Positions 32,648 through 40,836 of a stretch of DNA of 64,000 bases are shown here, piece by piece. The notes beneath the pieces are model-generated. The model was given only the letters and a program-made list of their open reading frames with translations, ran no database searches and was not told the origin of the DNA. Every line of letters starts with the position of its first letter. The first letter of the stretch is position 1. The position numbers and the translations under genes are program-made. Origin of the DNA: Solirubrobacter sp963798325 (GTDB lineage Bacteria; Actinomycetota; Thermoleophilia; Solirubrobacterales; Solirubrobacteraceae); the NCBI GenBank assembly GCA_963798325.1, contig CAWCSS010000009.1, positions 930,001 through 994,000 of the forward strand, given 5' to 3'.

Positions 32648-33575
32648 TCTCGCCCACCTCGGCCCGGTGGAGATGTTCACGCCGCGCGGCGAGGAGAGCC
32701 TGGCGTTCTTCGTCGACGTCATGGGGATGGAGATCGAGGCGCAGGACGGCCCGTCGACGTACCTGCGCGGCTGGGGCGACTACCAGCGCTGGTCGTTGAA
32801 GCTGACGGCGTCCGACACGAGCGGGATGGGCGTGCTCGGGCTGCGGGCGTGGGACGCCGACGCATTGGCGCGCCGGGTGGCCGCGGTCGAGGCCGCCGGG
32901 CTGGGGATCGGCTGGACCGACGGCGACCTCGGCCGCGGCCGCTCCTACCGCTTCCGCGATCCCGACGGGCACCTGTTCGAGCTCTACTACGAGTGCGAGC
33001 GCTACTCGCCGCCGCCGCACCTGACACCGGCGCTGAAGAACGTGCCCGGCCGCTACACGGGCCGTGGCTGCGCGATCAAGCGCCTCGACCACATCAACCT
33101 CCTCGCCACCGACGTGCGCGCCAACCGCGAGTTCTGCGTCGACGCGCTGGGCTACCGGCTCTACGAACGGATCCAGCTCAACGACGGCTCCGAGGCGGGC
33201 GCGTGGATGAGCGCCACGATCGCCGCCCACGAGCTGATCTACACCCGCGACGCACTGGGCCTGAACGGACGGCTGCACCACGTGGCGTTCTGGGTCGACA
33301 CCCGCGAGGAGTGCCTGCGCGCCGCCGACATCTGGCTCGACGCGGGCATCGAGATCGAGGCCGCGCCGTCCAAGCACGCGATCGCGCAGGGCTTTTTCCT
33401 CTACGGCATCGAGCCGGGCGGCAACCGCGTCGAGGTCACCACCGGCGGGCGCTCCGTCTACGACCCGGACGAGCCGTGCGTGGTCTGGACCGAGGAGGAG
33501 CGCAAGAAGGGCCAGGCGTGGGGCGTCAAGACGGTCGAGTCCTTCCACACCTACGGGACGCCCCCGCCGGCTTAG
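32640..33575 (+). CDS. Type I extradiol dioxygenase (VOC family, catechol 2,3-dioxygenase-like)
   Basis: 311 residues, two VOC domains. The C-terminal one holds the iron site: His in RLDHINLLATDV, His in LHHVAFWVDT, Glu in GGNRVEVTT (2-His-1-carboxylate). Conserved FLYGIEPGGNR and VHDP-like DPDEPCVVW also fit meta-cleavage dioxygenases. It would open a catecholic ring; with the hydratase and aldolase upstream, a carboxylated catechol such as protocatechuate or gallate is a logical substrate, though those are usually cut by type II enzymes. GTG start overlaps the aldolase end by 8 nt; stop overlaps the convergent SDR by 4 nt. Confidence 0.82.
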   Translation: MGDLAHLGPVEMFTPRGEESLAFFVDVMGMEIEAQDGPSTYLRGWGDYQRWSLKLTASDTSGMGVLGLRAWDADALARRVAAVEAAGLGIGWTDGDLGRGRSYRFRDPDGHLFELYYECERYSPPPHLTPALKNVPGRYTGRGCAIKRLDHINLLATDVRANREFCVDALGYRLYERIQLNDGSEAGAWMSATIAAHELIYTRDALGLNGRLHHVAFWVDTREECLRAADIWLDAGIEIEAAPSKHAIAQGFFLYGIEPGGNRVEVTTGGRSVYDPDEPCVVWTEEERKKGQAWGVKTVESFHTYGTPPPA

Positions 33576-34300
33576 AGATGCAGCCCGCCTGACACCTCGA
33601 TCCGCTGGCCGGTGATCCAGTGGTTGCCGGAGCGCAGCAGGTTGGCGATCGCCGGGCCGATGTCGTCGGCGACCGCGGAGCGCCCAAGCGCCGTCAGGCC
33701 GGCGATGTGCTCCTGGAACTCCGGGTTGTCGCGCAGCATGCCGCCGCTGAAATCGGTGGCGACCGCGCCGGGGGCGATCACGTTGGCCGTGATGCCACGC
33801 GGGCCGAGCTCGGCGGCCATGTAGCGGGTCAGCATCTCCACCGCCGCCTTGATCGATCCGTAGGCGGCGCGCTGCGGCGCGGTGAAGCGGGCCAGGCCGG
33901 ACGAGAGGTTCACGATCGAGCCGCCGTCGGCCAGCAGCGGCAACAGCGCCTGGGTGAGGAACAGCACGCCCTTGAAGTGGACGTCGAAGAGCGCGTCGAC
34001 GTCCGCTTCGGTGACGTCGGCGATCATCCCGCCGCGCGAGAAGCCGGCGTTGTTGACCAGGAAGTCGAACGTGTCGCGATCCCACTTGCCGAGCGCGCCG
34101 CGCAGGCGCTCGGGGAAGTCACCGATGTTGGTGGTGTCGAGTTGCAGCGCCACGCCGCCGATCTGCTCGGCGACGGCCTCGGCCTCCTCGACGTGGGCGT
34201 TGTAGGTGAGGATGACGCCGACGCCGTTCGCGGCGAGGTGCTCGGCGGTGCTGCGGCCGATGCCGCGGTTGCCGCCGGTGATGAGGGCGATCTTGGTCAT
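33572..34300 (-). CDS. Short-chain dehydrogenase/reductase
   Basis: 242-residue classical SDR. Cofactor loop TGGNRGIGRSTA, NNAG in FLVNNAGFSRGG, catalytic Ser in IVNLSSGLARF and Tyr/Lys in AAYGSIKAAVE, PG motif NVIAPGAVATDF, C-terminal ITGQRIEVSGGLHL. NADP preference is suggested by the basic position after the loop, but not certain. It is divergent from an XRE regulator with a perfect palindrome between, an arrangement often seen for SDRs induced by their own regulator. ATG 34300; the alternative at 34309 adds three residues. Confidence 0.92.
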   Translation of the reverse strand: MTKIALITGGNRGIGRSTAEHLAANGVGVILTYNAHVEEAEAVAEQIGGVALQLDTTNIGDFPERLRGALGKWDRDTFDFLVNNAGFSRGGMIADVTEADVDALFDVHFKGVLFLTQALLPLLADGGSIVNLSSGLARFTAPQRAAYGSIKAAVEMLTRYMAAELGPRGITANVIAPGAVATDFSGGMLRDNPEFQEHIAGLTALGRSAVADDIGPAIANLLRSGNHWITGQRIEVSGGLHL

Positions 34301-34349
34301 GGCGCACATCCTCGGACGCGCCTGGGCGCCTCTCCAGAGGTCGATCGAT

Positions 34350-34370
34350 CCAGGGACAGGCTGTCCCTGG
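34350..34370. promoter_or_regulatory. Perfect 9-3-9 palindrome between SDR and XRE genes
   Basis: Arms CCAGGGACA (34350-34358) and TGTCCCTGG (34362-34370). It lies 50 nt upstream of the SDR start and 33 nt upstream of the XRE start, the expected place for an operator of the XRE regulator controlling both. Confidence 0.65.
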
Positions 34371-34402
34371 CTGGGCCCGCTGAGCGCGCCATCATGGGTG
34401 GC

Positions 34403-35242
34403 ATGGACCGCGACGGGCTCGCCGACTTCCTGCGCCGCCGGCGCGAGGCGCTGCAGCCTGAGGACGTCGGTCTCGGGCCCGGCCGGCGGCGCCGGACGCC
34501 AGGGTTGCGTCGCGAGGAGGTCGCGGCGCTGGCACACATGTCGACCGACTTCTACACGCGGCTGGAGCAGGGGCGAGGCTCGCGGCCCTCGGAGTCGATG
34601 CTCGGCTCCGTCGCCCGGGCGCTGCGGCTGAGCCTCGACGAACGCGACCATCTCCTGGTGCTGGCCGGGCACGTCCCACCGCCGCGCGGGACGCGGACCG
34701 ACCACGTCACGCCCGCGCTGCTGCGGGTCCTCGACCGGCTCGACACACCCGCCCAGGTCGTCTCCGACCTCGGCGTCGTGCTCGCCCAGAACCCGATGGC
34801 CGAGGCGCTGCTCGGCGTGCAGACCGGGTATTCCGGCCTGGCCCGCAGCACGTTCTACCGCTGGTTCACCGACCCGCGCGAGCGCGACCGCTGGCCGGTC
34901 GAGGACCACGAGCAGCACTCGCGCCGCTACGCGGCGAGCCTGCGCGCCGTCCAGGACGACCAGGCCCGCGCGCTGGCCGCCACGCTGCTGCGCGAGAGCC
35001 CCGAGTTCGCCCGCGTGTGGGACGAGCACGAGGTCGCACTGCCGTCGACGACGAACAAGCGGGTGCTGCACCCCGAGGTCGGCCTGCTCGTGCTCGACTG
35101 CCAGATCCTCACCGCCGAGAACCAGACCGAGCGGCTGGTGGTCTTCACCGCCGCGCCCGGCACCGAGGACGCCGCGCGCCTGGCGATGCTGTCGATCATC
35201 GGCAGCCAGACCTTTGTCACAGATGCGGGGGTCGTGCGTTAG
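34403..35242 (+). CDS. XRE-type regulator with MmyB-like ligand domain
   Basis: 279 residues. N-terminal helix-turn-helix (about 5-80): MDRDGLADFLRRRREALQPE, TPGLRREEVAALAHMSTDFY, LEQGRGSRPS. C-terminal MmyB-like PAS-type domain (about 105-275): LDTPAQVVSDLGVVLAQNPM, YRWFTDPRERDRWP, WDEHEVA, HPEVGLLVLDCQ. Members bind fatty-acid-like ligands by structural precedent. Start at ATG 34403 gives the standard N-terminus; ATG 34394 is an alternative. Divergent from the SDR it probably controls. Confidence 0.9.
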   Translation: MDRDGLADFLRRRREALQPEDVGLGPGRRRRTPGLRREEVAALAHMSTDFYTRLEQGRGSRPSESMLGSVARALRLSLDERDHLLVLAGHVPPPRGTRTDHVTPALLRVLDRLDTPAQVVSDLGVVLAQNPMAEALLGVQTGYSGLARSTFYRWFTDPRERDRWPVEDHEQHSRRYAASLRAVQDDQARALAATLLRESPEFARVWDEHEVALPSTTNKRVLHPEVGLLVLDCQILTAENQTERLVVFTAAPGTEDAARLAMLSIIGSQTFVTDAGVVR

Positions 35243-35251
35243 GAAGGACAG

Positions 35252-35782
35252 ATGGCCCGCACGGACGAGCAGCTCATGGCGGCGACGCGCCGCGGGGACG
35301 CTGAGGCGTTCGGTGAGCTGTTCGCCCGCCACCGGGCGCTCGTGCTCGCCTACCTCGTGCGGCGCGCCGAGCGCGAGGACGCGGCGGATCTGCTGGCCGA
35401 GACGTTCGCTGCCGCGCTCATCGCCGTCCATGACGGACGAAGCCCGCGCGGCGAGACCGCCGCGCCGTGGCTGCTGACGATCGCGCGGAACAAGCTCTTC
35501 GACGCGCATCGCCGCGGGCGGGTGGAGGACGGCGCGCGGCGGCGGCTGGCGCTGGAGCGCGTCGAGCCGGACTACGAGGAGCTCGAGGCCGTGGGGCTCG
35601 ATGTCGAGGCGGCGTTGCGGGCGTTGCCCGCCGATCAGCGTGAGCTGGTGCGCGCGCGGGTGCTCGAGGAGCAGCCATACGACGAGATCGCGCGGGAGCT
35701 GGACACCACCGAGCCCGCCGTCCGCCAGCGCGTGTCCCGCGCGCTGCGGCGACTGCGGACCGACCTGGAGAAGCAACGATGA
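35252..35782 (+). CDS. ECF-type RNA polymerase sigma factor
   Basis: 176 residues with sigma region 2 (AFGELFARHRALVLAYLVRR, DAADLLAETFAAAL, PWLLTIARNKLFDAHRR) and region 4 (LPADQRELVRARVLEEQPYD, EIARELDTTEPAVRQRVSRA). A good AGGAAGG ribosome site precedes ATG 35252. Its stop overlaps the next gene by ATGA; that gene encodes a single-TM protein, so a sigma/membrane partner pair is likely. It follows the XRE gene by 9 nt and may be read through from it. Confidence 0.92.
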   Translation: MARTDEQLMAATRRGDAEAFGELFARHRALVLAYLVRRAEREDAADLLAETFAAALIAVHDGRSPRGETAAPWLLTIARNKLFDAHRRGRVEDGARRRLALERVEPDYEELEAVGLDVEAALRALPADQRELVRARVLEEQPYDEIARELDTTEPAVRQRVSRALRRLRTDLEKQR

Positions 35783-36891
35783 CCTACCTCGACACACTCC
35801 AGGAGCAGTTCGTGGCCGCCAGCCGGGAGCTGCACCGCGCGCGCCGGCGGCGGGTGCGGCGGCGCGGCGCGGTGTGCGCGGCGCTGATCGTGCTCATCAC
35901 TCCGCCGGCGCTGGCCGCGACCGGCGTCTGGCGGCCGGAGCTGGGCGACGGGCGCACGCCCGCGCCGGAGATCGCCGAGGACGCACCGCCGCCCGACCAG
36001 CTCGCGGCTCTGGGCGTCCTGCGTCGGCCGCAGAACGACGCCGACCGCGGCGTCGCTTCGCGCTACGCGCTGAAGTTCGTCAGCTCGCCTGCCGTTCAGG
36101 GCGTGCGCACCGACAGCATCCGGCTGCTGTCCTCGGCGGATCGCGGCATCGTGCTCGTGCCGGTGCGCCGCTACAAGCGCCAGCCGCCGCCGATCCCCGC
36201 GGACGCGCCGCCGGAGGTCCGCAAGCTGCTCGACCCGCCGCCGATCGACGACGCGCTGTGCATCTTCCAGATCGACGTCGACGGGGCCGGGACGGGCTGC
36301 TATTCGACGGCGGACGTGCGCGAGGGCCGTGTCTGGATGGCGCTCGGCCGCCGCGCGTTGTGGCTCGTCCCCGACGGCGTGGCGTCCGTTCGCAGCGAGT
36401 ACGAGGACGGGCAGTCGGTCGATGCGCCCGTCCGCGGGAACGCGGCGGTGTTCGCCGTGCCGGGCAAGCAGCAGATCATGGCCCAGCGCACGACGTTCCT
36501 GGATGCGGCCGGCAAGCCCGTGCGGGTGATCGAGCCGCCGCATGGCGGCCGCGGGATGGCGCTCCTGCCGGCCGAGGCCGACCCGCCCGCGCCGGGGTCG
36601 ACGCACTCCGGAGTGGTTCGGCGGGTCGCGATCCGCGCCGACCGCTACGAGCTGCTCGTCCGGCTTCCCCGCCGGGCGTCGATCACGCTCGTGCTGTATC
36701 GGCCGGGCTGCCTGAGCCCGCGCCGCGTGGTCGAACGGCAGGGCACGATCCTCTCGGCGCTGCGCCAGATCGACGTCCACCCATCCCTCGGCGATCGCGA
36801 CAACCCGACCTGGTGCCGCGGCACGTATCGCGGCTACCTGCGCGTCGACGGCAAGCGGCGCGGGACGTTCAGCTTCGCCGTGCGGCGCTAA
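35779..36891 (+). CDS. Single-pass membrane protein coupled to the ECF sigma factor, possible anti-sigma
   Basis: 370 residues: short cytoplasmic head (1-30, ending RARRRRVRRRG), one TM (about 32-48, AVCAALIVLITPPALAA), then a large extracytoplasmic part without recognised domains; a few Cys (CIFQID, GCYSTADVR, GCLSP, TWCRGTYRGYLRV) may form disulfides. The cytoplasmic head lacks the HxxxCxxC zinc motif, so if it is an anti-sigma factor it is not of the ZAS type. The 4-nt overlap (ATGA) ties its translation to the sigma gene. Confidence 0.7.
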   Translation: MTYLDTLQEQFVAASRELHRARRRRVRRRGAVCAALIVLITPPALAATGVWRPELGDGRTPAPEIAEDAPPPDQLAALGVLRRPQNDADRGVASRYALKFVSSPAVQGVRTDSIRLLSSADRGIVLVPVRRYKRQPPPIPADAPPEVRKLLDPPPIDDALCIFQIDVDGAGTGCYSTADVREGRVWMALGRRALWLVPDGVASVRSEYEDGQSVDAPVRGNAAVFAVPGKQQIMAQRTTFLDAAGKPVRVIEPPHGGRGMALLPAEADPPAPGSTHSGVVRRVAIRADRYELLVRLPRRASITLVLYRPGCLSPRRVVERQGTILSALRQIDVHPSLGDRDNPTWCRGTYRGYLRVDGKRRGTFSFAVRR

Positions 36892-37749
36892 GGAGCGCGT
36901 CGGCCACGCGGGCGGTCGGGCCGTCGAGCTCCCCGGGCAGGCGCGCGAGCACGACCCGGCGCATCTCGTGCGGCTCACCGCGCACGGCGACGACCTTCAC
37001 GCCGGCCGGCAGGAGGTCCAGTGCGATCGGCGCGAGCGTCGTGATCGCCAGCCCGGCGCTGACGAGCTGCAGCTTCGCCAGCCAGTCGCGGACCACGTAG
37101 CGGACGTCCGGACGCTCGGCCAGGCCGGGCCAGACGCCGAGCAGCGAGTCGCCGGCGTCCGAGCGGCTCGCGACCCACACCTCGCCCTCGAGCTGCTCGA
37201 CCTCGATCGCGCCGGTTGAATGGGTGCGCGATGCGGGACGGCGAGGACGAGCTCGCGCTCGGAGAGCGTGGTCAGCTCCAGTGCCGGCGACTCGGCGTCG
37301 GGCGGGCGGAACGGCGGGCTCTGGGCGAGGATCGCGAGATCCAGCGTGCCGGCGCGCAGGGCGCGGGTGAGCTGGGGCGTGGTCCCCTCGCGCAGCGTGA
37401 CCTTCAGCGGCACCGACGCGAGCGCCTGCGGGACGAGGCCCGCGATCGCCGTGGCGAAGGCGCCGAGGCGGACCGGGCCGTGGGTGAGCGGCTCGTCCGC
37501 GAGGGCGGCGTCGAGCTCGTCGAGGATCCGGTTCGCGCGGGTCAGCAGGCGCGCGCCGGCGGGCGTGAGCGTGACGCCGTGGCGGCCGCGCTCGAACAGC
37601 GAGCGCCCGGTGATCGCCTCCAGCGCCGCGACCTGGCGCGAGACGGCGGACTGCGTGTAGCCCAGCGTGTTGGCGGCGGCCGAGAACGAGCCGGCCTGCA
37701 CGATCTCACGCAACACCCGCAGGCCGGTGGTCGAAACGTCTCCAGGCAT
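36869..37749 (-). pseudogene. LysR family regulator interrupted by a frameshift
   Basis: From ATG 37749 the frame encodes a normal LysR N-terminus (GLRVLREIVQAGSFSAAANT, GYTQSAVSRQVAALEAITGR) and first effector half (LTTLSERELVLAVPHR). Near 37225-37232 the sense passes to another frame: GAIEVEQLEGEVWVASRSD, DWLAKLQLVSAGLAITTLAP, to a stop at 36869. A two-base CG excess within CGCGC in the minus strand explains it. As read, the protein lacks its second effector half. It faces the SDR at 37819, probably its former target, and overlaps the sigma-partner gene by 23 nt. Confidence 0.8.
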
Positions 37750-37818
37750 GCCTCTCGCGCATGGTAGACGTGCGCAATTCTCGTCGAAGGCATGGACGTT
37801 CGGGTCTACCGTCGGGGC

Positions 37819-38619
37819 ATGATTGCTCTGATCACCGGCGCCAACCAGGGACTCGGCCGAGCGCTCGCCGCGGGGCTGGCCGGTCAAGCGGACCGCGTGC
37901 TGCTCACCGGCCGCAACCCCGAGCGCGTGTTCGCCGCCGCGGACGAGCTCGGCGTCGAGGGCCGGGTCCTCGACGTGCGCGACCGCGACGCCATCTTCGC
38001 CCTCGCCGAGGAACTGGGCGAGGTCGACGTGGTGTTCTCCAATGCCACCGCGCGCATGACCCCTGGCGACGACCCGGCGGACGAGGTGGACGCCGTGGCC
38101 GAGACCAGCAACCTCGCCACCACCGCGATGCTGCGGGCCTTCGCCCCGCGACTGCGGCCGGGCGGCAAGCTGATCGTCGTCGCCAGCGCCCTCGGGACGC
38201 TCGACAAGCTCGACGAGCGTGTCCGGCCGCGGTTCGCGGCCGTCGCCGAGCAGGACCTCGACGCGGTCGATGCGCTCGTCGAGGAGTGGCGCGCCGCGGT
38301 GCACGCCGGCAGCGACGAGTTCGGCCGCTGGCTGAACATCCCGTCCAAGGTCGCGCAGGTCGCCGCCGTTCGGGCGTGCCCCCGGCGGGAGGACCGCCTG
38401 ATCATGGCGCTGTGCCCGGGCCTGATCGACACCGACGCCTCACGGCCGTGGTTCGAGGACATGAGCGAGGCACAGACGCCGGCCGAGGCGGCCGCGTGGC
38501 CGGTCTCGCTCGCGCTCGCCGACGGCTTCGATCCCGCGTTCGCCGGCGAGCTCGTCCAGTTCGGCCGGGTCCTGCCGTGGGAGACGGGCATGCCGGTGGC
38601 GCACCGAGCCATCGCATAG
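37819..38619 (+). CDS. Atypical SDR, carbonyl-reductase-like but without the catalytic Tyr
   Basis: 266-residue Rossmann protein: ALITGANQGLGRALAAGLAG (NAD(P) loop), LDVRDRDAIFALAEELG, KLIVVASALGTLDKLDE. Layout with a long insertion before the active site resembles the human CBR1-like subgroup. Where the YxxxK pair should be, the sequence has WLNIPSKVAQVAA, giving Asn at the Tyr position, and the motif strand has SNAT instead of NNAG. Catalysis by the usual route is doubtful. ATG 37819 lies 6 nt after TACCGT (leaderless). Divergent from a broken LysR gene. Confidence 0.8.
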   Translation: MIALITGANQGLGRALAAGLAGQADRVLLTGRNPERVFAAADELGVEGRVLDVRDRDAIFALAEELGEVDVVFSNATARMTPGDDPADEVDAVAETSNLATTAMLRAFAPRLRPGGKLIVVASALGTLDKLDERVRPRFAAVAEQDLDAVDALVEEWRAAVHAGSDEFGRWLNIPSKVAQVAAVRACPRREDRLIMALCPGLIDTDASRPWFEDMSEAQTPAEAAAWPVSLALADGFDPAFAGELVQFGRVLPWETGMPVAHRAIA

Positions 38620-38629
38620 TCTCCGTCTC

Positions 38630-38998
38630 ATGGCGTTGACCCCGGGGCTCGAGCGCATCGACGAATTCCGCGTCGAAGGCGAACTGCTGACCGACGTCGA
38701 CGGCACGCTGCCTCTGCCCGTGCTCTCGACGCCTGGAATGATCTCGATGATGGAGCGGGCCGCGGCCACGCTCGTCTTCGAGCACCTCCCGCCCGGACAC
38801 GCGACCGTAGGGTTCGAGGTCTGCGTCAAGCACGTCGGCGGCGCGATCGAAGGCGCGACGTGCACCGCGATCGCCCGCCTGAGCCAGGTCGTCGAGGACC
38901 GCAAGCTGCGCTTCGACGTCGAGGTCCGCGAGGGCGAGCGCACGATCGGCCTGGGGATCCACGAGCGCCGTGTGATCCCCGTCCGGCCGGTTGTCTGA
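38630..38998 (+). CDS. Hotdog-fold thioesterase, FlK-like
   Basis: 122 residues. Text LPVLSTPGMISMMERAAATL, FEHLPPGHATVGFEVCVKH, RKLRFDVEVREGERTIGLG, HERRVI matches the fluoroacetyl-CoA-thioesterase-like hotdog family, which hydrolyses small acyl-CoAs. The Thr in the STPGM segment, the Glu of MER and the His of HAT fall where FlK has its catalytic Thr, Glu and His. ATG 38630 is 7 nt after TAGTCT, so leaderless, although the SDR stop is only 11 nt upstream. Confidence 0.82.
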   Translation: MALTPGLERIDEFRVEGELLTDVDGTLPLPVLSTPGMISMMERAAATLVFEHLPPGHATVGFEVCVKHVGGAIEGATCTAIARLSQVVEDRKLRFDVEVREGERTIGLGIHERRVIPVRPVV

Positions 38999-39038
38999 CG
39001 GCGCGGTGACGGCCGCCTCTCGTGGGTAGACATCGCCC

Positions 39039-39323
39039 ATGATCGGAAATCTCATCGCGGCAATCGTCATCGGCATCATCGCCGGCTACCTCGGCCGGGC
39101 ACTGCTGCCGGGGCCCGACCCGATGGGCTTCGTCGCCACCGTCGTGGTCGGCATCGTCGGCGCGCTCGTCGGCTGGGTGCTGTTCACCTACCTCCTCGGC
39201 ATCGGCGACTCGGACAAGTTCGATCTCGGCGGTGTGATCGGGGCCATCATCGGCACGATGATCGTCCTGCTCATCATGCGCGCGGTGCGCGGCCGCAGCG
39301 GCACCGCCAGGCCAGCCGCCTAG
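39039..39323 (+). CDS. GlsB/YeaQ/YmgE family stress-response membrane protein
   Basis: 94 residues with three hydrophobic helices and glycine-rich turns: LIAAIVIGIIAGYLGRALLP, FVATVVVGIVGALVGWVLF, GGVIGAIIGTMIVLLIM. This is the transglycosylase-associated small membrane family linked to general stress. TAGACA lies 6 nt upstream of the ATG. It ends at a strong hairpin. Confidence 0.9.
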   Translation: MIGNLIAAIVIGIIAGYLGRALLPGPDPMGFVATVVVGIVGALVGWVLFTYLLGIGDSDKFDLGGVIGAIIGTMIVLLIMRAVRGRSGTARPAA

Positions 39324-39335
39324 CGCTGGACCCAC

Positions 39336-39376
39336 AGAGTGACGAACGTTCGCTCCTGGTGAACGTTCGTCACTCT
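39336..39376. terminator. Perfect 16-bp hairpin between convergent genes
   Basis: Arms AGAGTGACGAACGTTC (39336-39351) and GAACGTTCGTCACTCT (39361-39376), 9-nt loop. It begins 13 nt after the GlsB stop and ends 8 nt before the stop of the minus-strand miniprotein gene, so it can terminate both. Confidence 0.75.
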
Positions 39377-39383
39377 CGTGCGA

Positions 39384-39512
39384 TCAGCGGCGGTGGGTGC
39401 AACTCGGGTCGTGGCACGGGTACGGGCCGCGCGGGCCGGCGTGGAAGTGCCCAGGCTCGCCTTCGGCGACGTCGAGCCGGCGTGTGAGGGCGTCCAGGAT
39501 GCGGATGAACAT
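39384..39512 (-). CDS. 42-residue His/Cys-containing miniprotein
   Basis: ATG 39512 to stop 39384: MFIRILDALTRRLDVAEGEP followed by GHFHAGPRGPYPCHDPSCTH and RR. The CHDPxC block with flanking His residues looks like a small metal site; similar short tails occur in actinobacterial mini-ORFs. AAGGCAGG lies about 8 nt upstream. The hairpin at 39336 closes the unit. The following 39513-39640 holds nothing else visible. Confidence 0.55.
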   Translation of the reverse strand: MFIRILDALTRRLDVAEGEPGHFHAGPRGPYPCHDPSCTHRR

Positions 39513-39640
39513 GGGAGTACCTGCCTTGTCTCGGTGGGGAGGATCGGCCCCGCAAGCGCTTGCGCGGGGCACCACTCCGACGGTACCCACGCTCCCGCGG
39601 ACCTCCACGGACCGCATGTCCCAACCCCCCACCCGGCGGG

Positions 39641-40159
39641 TCAGAGCACGCCGAGGAGCGCCAGGATCCCCACCACGATGCCGCCGATGACGAGCCCGCC
39701 GATCGCCAGCGCGGCGAAGCCGATGGCGATCTTCTCCTCGGTCCCCCGCCGCTGGTCGAGGCCGAGTTGCCTGGCCACGCCCTCGATCAACTGCCGGCCT
39801 TCCTCGGAGTTGAAGCGGTACTCGGCCTGGACGCCGAAGTGGCCGTGCTCGTCGAAGGCCCAAACCTTCTCGACGCCGAACTCCTTCACGCGGCCGCGCA
39901 TGATCTCGGCCGACGCGGCCAGCCGGGGCACGCCCGCCTGCCAATCCAGCGTCCGCGACTGGTCGGTGATCGAGAAGGTGCCCTGTCCGTCGTCGAGCTT
40001 GACGTGGTGGGTGTAGACCTTGTTCAGCCCCGCCCGATTGAACAGGCCGTACCACTCGGCGTCGACGATGTTCAGCGTCACGTCGAACCCCGACTCGGTG
40101 TCGGTGACGACGTACGGTGTGCCCTCTGCGGCATCCCGCACGGCTTCGGAAAAGCGCAT
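39641..40159 (-). CDS. Hypothetical protein with C-terminal membrane helix
   Basis: 172 residues: a soluble N-terminal domain (about 1-130; VVTDTESGFDVTLNIVDAEW, TFSITDQSRTLDWQAG, WAFDEHGHFGVQAEYRFN) and one C-terminal TM (GFAALAIGGLVIGGIVVGIL). Tail-anchored topology with the domain in the cytoplasm is likely. No family recognised. Divergent from the response regulator at 40186, with only 26 nt between the starts. Confidence 0.7.
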   Translation of the reverse strand: MRFSEAVRDAAEGTPYVVTDTESGFDVTLNIVDAEWYGLFNRAGLNKVYTHHVKLDDGQGTFSITDQSRTLDWQAGVPRLAASAEIMRGRVKEFGVEKVWAFDEHGHFGVQAEYRFNSEEGRQLIEGVARQLGLDQRRGTEEKIAIGFAALAIGGLVIGGIVVGILALLGVL

Positions 40160-40185
40160 CGGCGCGGAAGCGTAGCCTCCGCACG

Positions 40186-40836
40186 GTGCGTGCCGTGATC
40201 GCCGACGACGAGTTGCTGCTGCGCGAGGGCATCGCGCGGCTGCTCGAGGAGGCGGGCATCGAGGTCGTCGGGCAGGCGGCCGACGCGCCCGAGCTCTTGC
40301 GCAAGGTCCGCGGCCACCGCCCGGACGTCGCGATCGTCGACGTGCGGATGCCGCCGGACCTCACCGACGATGGGCTCAGAGCGGCATTGGAGATCCGCCG
40401 CGAGCAGCCCGAGGTCGGTGTGCTGGTCCTCTCCCAGCACCTGGTCGAGCGCTTCGTGACCGAGCTCGTGGGCGATGACGCGCGCGGCGTCGGCTACCTG
40501 CTCAAGCACCGCGTGGCCGATCTCGGCTACTTCATCGAGGCGGTCAAGACCGTCGGCGGCGGCGGTACGGCGCTCGATCCCGAGGTGGTCGCGCGGATGT
40601 TCGGCCGCCGTCGCCGCCACGACCCGCTCGGGGACCTGACGCCACGCGAGCGCGACGTGCTGGCGCTGATGGCCGAGGGCCTCTCCAACCAGGGCATCGC
40701 CGATCGGCTGTCGGTCGGCCCGCCCGCGGTCGAGAAGCACGTGACGTCGATCTTCAGCAAGCTCGATCTCGGCCGCGACCGCGCCGAGAGCCGGCGCGTG
40801 CTGGCGGTGCTCGCGCTCTTACGCGCCGCCACGTAG
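40186..40836 (+). CDS. NarL/LuxR-family response regulator
   Basis: 216 residues: receiver domain (about 1-125; VRAVIADDELLLREGIARLL with paired Asp, phosphorylatable Asp in DVAIVDVRMPP, Lys in YLLKHRV) and LuxR helix-turn-helix (about 150-210; LTPRERDVLALMAEGLSNQG, VEKHVTSIFSKLDL). GTG 40186 lies 7 nt after TAGCCT, so leaderless. Partner kinase is encoded tail-to-tail (40819-41781) with an 18-nt overlap of the 3' ends, an uncommon layout for a two-component pair. Confidence 0.92.
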   Translation: MRAVIADDELLLREGIARLLEEAGIEVVGQAADAPELLRKVRGHRPDVAIVDVRMPPDLTDDGLRAALEIRREQPEVGVLVLSQHLVERFVTELVGDDARGVGYLLKHRVADLGYFIEAVKTVGGGGTALDPEVVARMFGRRRRHDPLGDLTPRERDVLALMAEGLSNQGIADRLSVGPPAVEKHVTSIFSKLDLGRDRAESRRVLAVLALLRAAT

